In this document: one piece after another, positions 57,189 to 64,000 of the stretch
Layout of the letters: each line of letters starts with the position of its first letter
How positions within the stretch are numbered: position 1 is the stretch's first letter
Assembly (NCBI GenBank): GCA_036971475.1
Contig: JBAIZL010000008.1
Location: forward strand, 5,588,001 to 5,652,000
Origin: Prosapia bicincta
Lineage: Eukaryota > Arthropoda > Insecta > Hemiptera > Cercopidae
Direction: 5' to 3'
DNA: 64,000 nt
Program-made: the position numbers and the translations under genes
The notes under the pieces: model-generated
Seen by the model: the letters and a program-made list of their open reading frames with translations, nothing else
Databases searched by the model: none
What the model was told of the DNA's origin: nothing

Positions 57189-57352
57189 GTCTGCTTCACC
57201 AAGAGGCAGTACAGGGCGATTATGTTGGTTAGAGAGTTCATTTGTTGGTAGTCGTCCTTTAGATATGCCTGAAACCCCTGGTACTGGTGGAAGAGATCTG
57301 TACCTTGAACTTAACTCTCATTCTCGTTCGCACGACAATACACAGGCAAATG
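57189..57352 (+). CDS. Host gene, fifth coding exon
   Basis: Bounded by ATTCCAG|GTCTGC and AAATG|gtgagt, 164 bp. The first base completes the Arg codon of exon 4. The protein reads RSASPRGSTGRLCWLESSFV, GSRPLDMPETPGTGGRDLYL and ELNSHSRSHDNTQAN, and ends with one base of the next codon. GRLCWLESSFVGSRPLD looks like a conserved core with large hydrophobics, flanked by Ser/Pro sites for kinases. The gene has no stop yet and must go on beyond the window or in an exon I could not see. Confidence 0.8.
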
Positions 57353-60300
57353 GTGAGTTGCTGCTACACTGACGTCTTCTTACCACTCAGTTATGTTTTT
57401 TTGTGATTTTGAATCTATCTTCAATCAGATAGTACAACCTAGCAATAATGGAAGTAGTTAGAGATTACTTTATTTAAACTATTTCCAGAAATATGGTTAA
57501 TTCGGCACTGTGTTACTTGCAAGCTGCATAAGTAATGCAAGTGTATATAGTTTTTATCATGTAATTTTATTTTTTTATTTGTAAATAAAAATATTGTAAA
57601 TATGTTATCAATAAATTTTTGAAAGATCAATGTTCAAACTTTGAACGGCAGCAACATTTTAATTGAATAGAGAATTAAGGAAAAACTTGTGTTATTAGTA
57701 AAGTCTTTATGACAGCATATTTCTTAAAATATTTGTCTGTAAAATGTTATATATTTTTGTGGTAACATAAAGAAATCATTTTCTTAGAAAACATTTTTAT
57801 ATGCATGACAGTTTGTTGTATGTGCTATTTTAATTTAGTGTAAATGTTTTATTTTGTCACTACCAGAGCATAGATTCAGGTGCTAATGTATTATTTTTGT
57901 TTAAATGGTGCTGTTATTAATTCAATGTTAGCAAATATAGACAACATTTATTGGGATAAAGTACCTGTTTTGGAGTAACAAAGTGTATTTAATGTAGTCA
58001 GAATAATTTTATTAAATTATTACTTTGTTTAACCAATCTAATATTTTACTCCTGAACAAAATACAGAAAAATTTATTAATGAATTTCAGAGTGTCTGACA
58101 GACTCCATTTAAAGACATTTTATATTTTTGCATTTTCTTAGAGCAAGCCTAATTTTATAGTTATCGAAGTGTTATTAAAGCAAAATTAATTTGTGTTTAA
58201 AATCTCTTGATTTTGCTAAAATACTTTAATTGAAATAATTGACAAAGAAACACAAGTTGTTTTGGAGTTTTTCATTCATTACTTTATCTTAAATTAAATT
58301 TGACTTTTAACAGAACCTACATTGCTTTGAATCCACATTTGACTCTCCTTCCCCAATTGTTTAGATCCATGTTTAGCTTTGACACAGATTTTTTGAGTTT
58401 TTCTTTCATCTATAGATTTCTGTTTTACAGGATTGATCACCCTGTTAGCATCTTCATTTTTAGAGTGTTTCTTGACTCATTTTAAATTTGCTTTGTAAAG
58501 GAATTAGAACAAATCTAACCAAGAAAATGTATGTTTTATCCAACATACATTCAGCTACAATGTAACTTCTACACTCACAAATTTCAACCTTAAAACTATC
58601 TTTGCAAAAAAGTTTAGAGGTGGTAAAAAGACATGCTACTTTATGTAACATGTACACACTAAGAATCATGGGGGGGGGGGCTTCCATTACAATTTTTCAC
58701 ATATACGACTAAAATTTTTACAATAAAATGTGTACTATAAATTAAAATTATCATAGAACTAAATTTAAATCAAGAGTAATTTTAAACCTAATATATAGAA
58801 CTTTAATATTAAAACAAAAATTAATTTAATGATATTAAATAATTGATTTGAATAACTTTTATAAAAATTACAATTTCAATCTCTTACTTCAAGAGAATAC
58901 TATCTTTTAATTGAGATAGGCCTTTAACTAAATTTAATTATTTATGATAATGTATATTAACATGTTGATGGCAGCAGAAACGAGCATCACATTGCCTAAG
59001 TTTTGGCAGTTATAAAGCACAACAGTAAAGTCATGGAACTTTTGTTGGCACAAAGCTGTTTATTAATTACTGCTGCTAATACTGTTGAAAAATTCCCAGT
59101 AGGGCTCATTTTGATGAGTCACATCTTCCATTTATGAAATTGTTAGAAGACGATAAATAGCTATCTTAAGCAAAACAAAATCATACTTGAGAAATTTTTT
59201 TTCTTAGTTGAGTTACACCATAAAATTAAAGTTAATATTAACTACTTAGTTTTGTTTTCAAAATTTTGAAAATTAAATTTCTGTAATGGTATAGAACATG
59301 AATATTGTTCAACCGTTGAGCTCCAAAACTCCACAATTACTTTTGTGCCTTAAGACCTAATATGCTATCAATTACTATAAACCTAAATGTCATAAACTTT
59401 TCTGGTAAAAAAATACAAAAAAAAAATGATTATTTGTGGTACCTTGTTAATTTTTGACCTGAATTAGATAAATTTTAAATATTGCCTTATTAAAAAATAA
59501 TACTGATTATAAGAATAAAAGTGAAAGGTATTTTTTAAATAATAGATTTGTCATTTTAAAACATTGTAATAATCATAAATTATTTTAATAGAGTTTTATA
59601 ATTTGTAATTAATAACAAATATATTAAAATTAATAATTTGTATACAACTTTCTTTAAAGATAATAAACTAAAAAAACAGTAGATTTAAAGGACAAAATAT
59701 GTCTCAGAGCTTCACTTTGTTAAAATGGGCATGTCAAGTACTGTTGCTTTATTTTGAACATAGAGGGAGAAGCATTGAATAAATAAAATTATTATTCTGG
59801 AAATCAAGGTATTAACCACCTTCTGTATAGTCCAGTGTTAATTATATTGTAACTCAGGTTACATACATTTATTTGGTTTCCTTGTACGCATACTGTAGGT
59901 TCATATTTAACTAAATAACTTTGGAACATACTTTTTTAGTTTTTTATGTTAATTTTATATTAAGTTATGGTTTCTGATCATATTACACTATTATGTTTTT
60001 TAAAATATTAATTACAAAATACATTATAAAATTGTAATAATGATTAACTTAAAATTTTATAAATAATAAAACATTAGTGAATATTTTTCAAAAGTCTTAA
60101 ACATCTGCAATGAAAAGTTTTATATTTTTGAAAGTTTATATATGTTAGATAAACATTGTAGAAAGTTATAGAAACATTGTAGAAACTATCTAGCATTGTA
60201 GAAAGTGGGAAGAGTTACTTAAGGTTAAGTATGTTGGTACTTCATTATTTCCAGAAATTAAAGTTTAATGTTACAGTCTAAAGGTGTAATGGAAAGGGAG

Positions 60301-63300
60301 TTTTTGTCATGTTCTAATGGTCTTTGTCTATAAATTAAAGTAAAACCTATCCTGATATTTTGTTATATGCTGTCAAGTCCAGCATAATGAAACCATAAAT
60401 TGACTGCATTGAAACACTTTGATTAAACTCAGAGACGTAGATCACATTTTGAAAGACGAATTGTCACCAGAGAATGTGGTATATCATACTCACCTAGCAT
60501 TGACCTGTTTACTTGTATTTTGACTAGAAAATATGTAAACACGGTGATGTAACACATAGCCGTAGAATTTTCTAATTTAGGTACTCATGCACAGTTCACT
60601 ATTAACATATTGTGATGATAAAAATATACATATATTTACAGCTTAGTACATGCAACAGCAAATTTGTTTTTTTTAATATAATTTCAACATTTTGCTTGCT
60701 AAAGTAATTGCAGAAAAAAAACATTTGAGCACCATGAAGTTCACCTTATTTATTTATTATACTGTACTTTCTTTCAATCATATGATTGTACTGCCAGAAT
60801 GTGTATTTTACCAGTACTTATTATATTACCTTGTTAAATTTATAATTATTGTAATGTTAACACTTTTGTTGTGTTGTAATAAATTATTTTCTATGTAGAA
60901 GAGTTTATTATTTTGGGGCTATTAATATTTTAATTTGCATTTTGATTTTCCAATTTTTATTTCATTTCACTGTAAGTAAGCTATTTAACGTAATAAATTT
61001 GTTTATGTTTGCATTTTTGTGTTGATTTATTTGAGTTACTTGCTTGTTTTTGTAAACAGTTTTGTGTTGTGCGTAGTTTCATTTTGTTGTTGGAGAAGAA
61101 ATGTAAGTATAAGTAAGTGATTAGTAGTACACTACGATTAAATTTTCTGTCACTTATAACTCGAAGATGAAATAAGATGGTATGAAATTATATTTAACAC
61201 ATATACTGTAAAACATCAATAGTTCATACGCCAAACATCTGGGGCATCTGGATTCTGTGTTGGTTTTAAAGTATAAAAAAACTGTAACACTCATAATGCT
61301 AAAATTGCATGCTGTGTAATGAAAGAAGGGGCAGTGAACAGTCACATCGTCACTGGTTCACCTGCTATCCTTCCCCTGGCAGGTTGTTGTCCAGCATTGT
61401 TCTGCATGCACGAAGTTTTTGTTCGCCAAATCTGTTATGTAGAATGTTTGTGAATATCAGTTTGTATCATGACTTTCTTAACACATTTCTAATCAATATC
61501 TTTGCCCATTGAAACCAAATTTAAATTTTATAAAGGATAGTAAGCGGTTGAAATGTAGTTTCATTTGAAATGATTTGGGGGGGGGGGGGTAAATATCCAC
61601 TATATAAGCGTTATTGAGCTAAAAAAGTTCAAATCAAATTGTGTCGAAACGTGACTAGAAAGAAAAATTGTGTTCCCCATTCAGCAATCAATAGAGTATG
61701 AAAAGATACAATCGTTGTCAAGAGAAGCTTAGGAGAACCAATTTTAAGTATATTGATTATTAAAAAAGGCATATGATTTATTAAATGGCTTAGTGTAGCG
61801 AACAATTTTATACCATGTACATCTGGGCAATAAGTTATAGAGTTAACCCATTAGGGTTTTTAATTAAATATGCACCATGGCACTCGGTGGGTACAAAATA
61901 ATTCGTTGCAACATTTGAGTTTTACTTCACGAGAATAATCTCATTTTTAAAGAAGTAAATATCATACAGGTAAAATACTGTTATTCATTATTTTGAAAAC
62001 TTATTTAGATTTTATTATTATTTGCAATTATTATTACTAAAAAAAATTTACTTATGGTTTAAAGTTTAACTTAGCTTATAGACTCTTGCTAACATTGTTT
62101 CAAATCTACAAAATTCATTAATTAAAAAAATGTTTTTGTATATTTACATGGATTTTTTAATTAGGCAAACATTTTATTCTACTGTGATAGAATTTGAAGC
62201 ACTCTTTGTGTACATGTATTGCAACTTTATGAGATTACAACTTTACAATGTCACTACAATCACTCACACTTTTTTTACGTAATAATATGACACACAAACA
62301 AACTCAAATGGCATGGAGTAGAAACTTAACTCCAGTTGTAATAAAAACTGGTAAAAGGTTCTATTATGTTTAAAATGTTGAAAGAAGGTCAAACTATGGG
62401 CTATAAATATCTTACTTGTTTTACCTATAAGTTTTAAGAAGTGATAAATATCCCTTAGACATCACAGACTTCATTACTGAAAATACACTCTCTTGTAACA
62501 AACTAATGATCTTCCTGTAGAGATTTAGTTTGTGGGAATTTTTCTCAGAAAAAATTAATAAGGTAGTCCTTGAAAAGTTACTACTCAGATGAGAGTCGGA
62601 TAAGCCCTTCCAGAATATTGCTGTTATCAAGGTGAAATTTTCAAACAAAGGTATACCATAGTATTCTTTCTGTAATTAAAAACAATAAAATATTTTACAG
62701 TATTAACAAACCAATATTTTATTGATTTACTGTATTTCAGAACAATTTTAGAATAGTTTTTATGTTGAAGATGTAAATCAGCTTTTTTATTCTTCCTGTG
62801 AAAATCTAGATATTTTGGTAATTCAGATACGGTTAGATCCTCATTTAATTCAGATTATTAATGTTATATAGTAATATCTCACCTAACACTTCTCAGTTTA
62901 GCTCTGATCCATTATAGCACTTCACGAATTGTTGTCTTGGTCACTGGTGATTTGTAATAATGAGTTGTACTAGTTGGCAAAAAACTGGAGAACAGATATG
63001 CCTATCCACTTTTTAGCATTTTGTTACCTCTAGAAGAAACATCTAGTTATGGTTTTGTTTATGAGAAATATGTAGGCTACTTACGATACTGTTTTTATGT
63101 TCTCTGCCATCTGTAATTATGTTGTCAAGTCTCAGTCTTATTGAGTGAGTGACTGTAAGACTAATTAAGCTTGCAAGACTTAAAAGTCTGTAAGACTTGA
63201 TTAATTTTAATAAATTTCCATTTCAAAAAGTCCTAGTGTTGAAACTAAGGGGAGTACCAGTTTAGATATGAAATTACAAGTCATAAGGTGGTTAGAAGTA

Positions 63301-64000
63301 CAAAAGCATCAATTTAATGGAGGGAGTTCATTAAATTTGGCAACATCTACCATCAGGAAACTTATAACATATGTGAGAAAATTAAAACCTCTGTGAGGAC
63401 AACAACAAATTAGACGACTGCTAAAGTTACGTGTTTGAGATATTAAATATTTAATAATAAAATATTTAAACCCAACTACAACAAAAAAAAAAAACAAAAA
63501 AGAAACTTATAGTACAGTAGATTTTTGCTATTTGCGTTTGGCAAAATTTCAATATATCCTGCTAATATGTATCGTATTTAAAAAAAAAGTACAAGAAAAA
63601 GAGTATAGTTACTGTGCAGGTTTAGGATAATGGTTCTTGTCTTATTTATTTTGTATAGTACTGTAGTTATTTATCACAAAGAAATCTGATTATTCTCCAA
63701 ACATCCGTTATACTGTACATTAATAGGCTTAGTATTTAGAACAAAATGCTTAGAACTTAGGCTTATAGAAGATAGACATTGTTATAAGTGAGTTGTATGT
63801 TTAGGAAAGCAGTTAGCTGCAGCCGTTATTGAAATTGATCCCTCTTTAGAATGGACATTAAAATTTAATTGAGAGATGGAAAAAAACACTACAGCTATAT
63901 AAACAAGTGTGTATAGAACTAGAACAAAATCACTCACACAGTAAAATAGCAGGTTTAAAAAAATTCAAATTAACAGTGTTTGAAAGATATTTTGTCCAAA
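57353..64000 (+). other. Fifth intron or beyond: AT-rich, no exon recognised
   Basis: This 6.6-kb stretch has no frame with coding character and only scattered homopolymers (G10 near 58671, G12 near 61577). All open frames are under 76 codons and AT-driven. The next exon of the host gene, which must start with two bases completing the codon from 57352, was not found. Confidence 0.5.

Overview
This is eukaryotic nuclear DNA, most likely from an insect or other arthropod. It is AT-rich, has GT-AG introns of several kilobases, and is crowded with transposon relics and satellites. There is no operon structure outside the left-hand element, no rRNA gene and no CRISPR array.

Region 1 (1 to about 12.9 kb) is the best-preserved coding part. 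It is the right-hand portion of a Polinton/Maverick (adintovirus-like) self-synthesising DNA transposon or endogenous virus. Read mostly on the minus strand it holds: a 5' part of a gene with a collagen-like motif (cut by the window edge), a coiled-coil protein with a GLFELIF/TNAHRKGY domain, an FtsK/A32-type packaging ATPase, a chromodomain integrase of the retroviral type, a protein-primed family B DNA polymerase broken by one frameshift, a second diverged copy of the TNAHR-domain protein, a small Cys/His-motif protein and a RING-only protein resembling the C-terminus of IAPs. One small acidic protein with a good TATA box is read from the plus strand. Two nearly identical 20-bp-arm hairpins sit in the intergenic spaces. 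Major and minor capsid proteins and the protease are not in the window and would be expected left of base 1. Polymerase and integrase would copy and insert the element; the ATPase belongs to genome packaging.

Region 2 (about 13 to 36 kb) is a graveyard of repeats. It contains an 84-bp satellite beside a Helitron helicase remnant, a hAT transposase C-terminus, a dispersed TA-rich repeat family, a deleted Jockey-type LINE, a 121-bp satellite, a 5.1-kb array of 24/48-bp units, a deleted Tc1/mariner element, 64-bp and 110-bp satellites and a 203-bp duplication. The long open frames in these arrays (up to 1022 codons, on both strands) arise because the repeat lengths are multiples of three; I do not regard them as genes.

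Region 3 (about 36.7 to 64 kb) is a host gene on the plus strand. Five coding exons (36758-36877, 45067-45334, 49441-49664, 53511-53665, 57189-57352) join in a consistent reading frame and continue past the right edge. The protein is Ser/Pro-rich and I do not recognise it. Its introns carry a 4.6-kb 69-bp satellite, a 130-bp-arm foldback, a large palindromic MITE, deleted mariner copies, a tRNA-like element and a full-length but frameshifted pogo/Tigger element inserted antisense.
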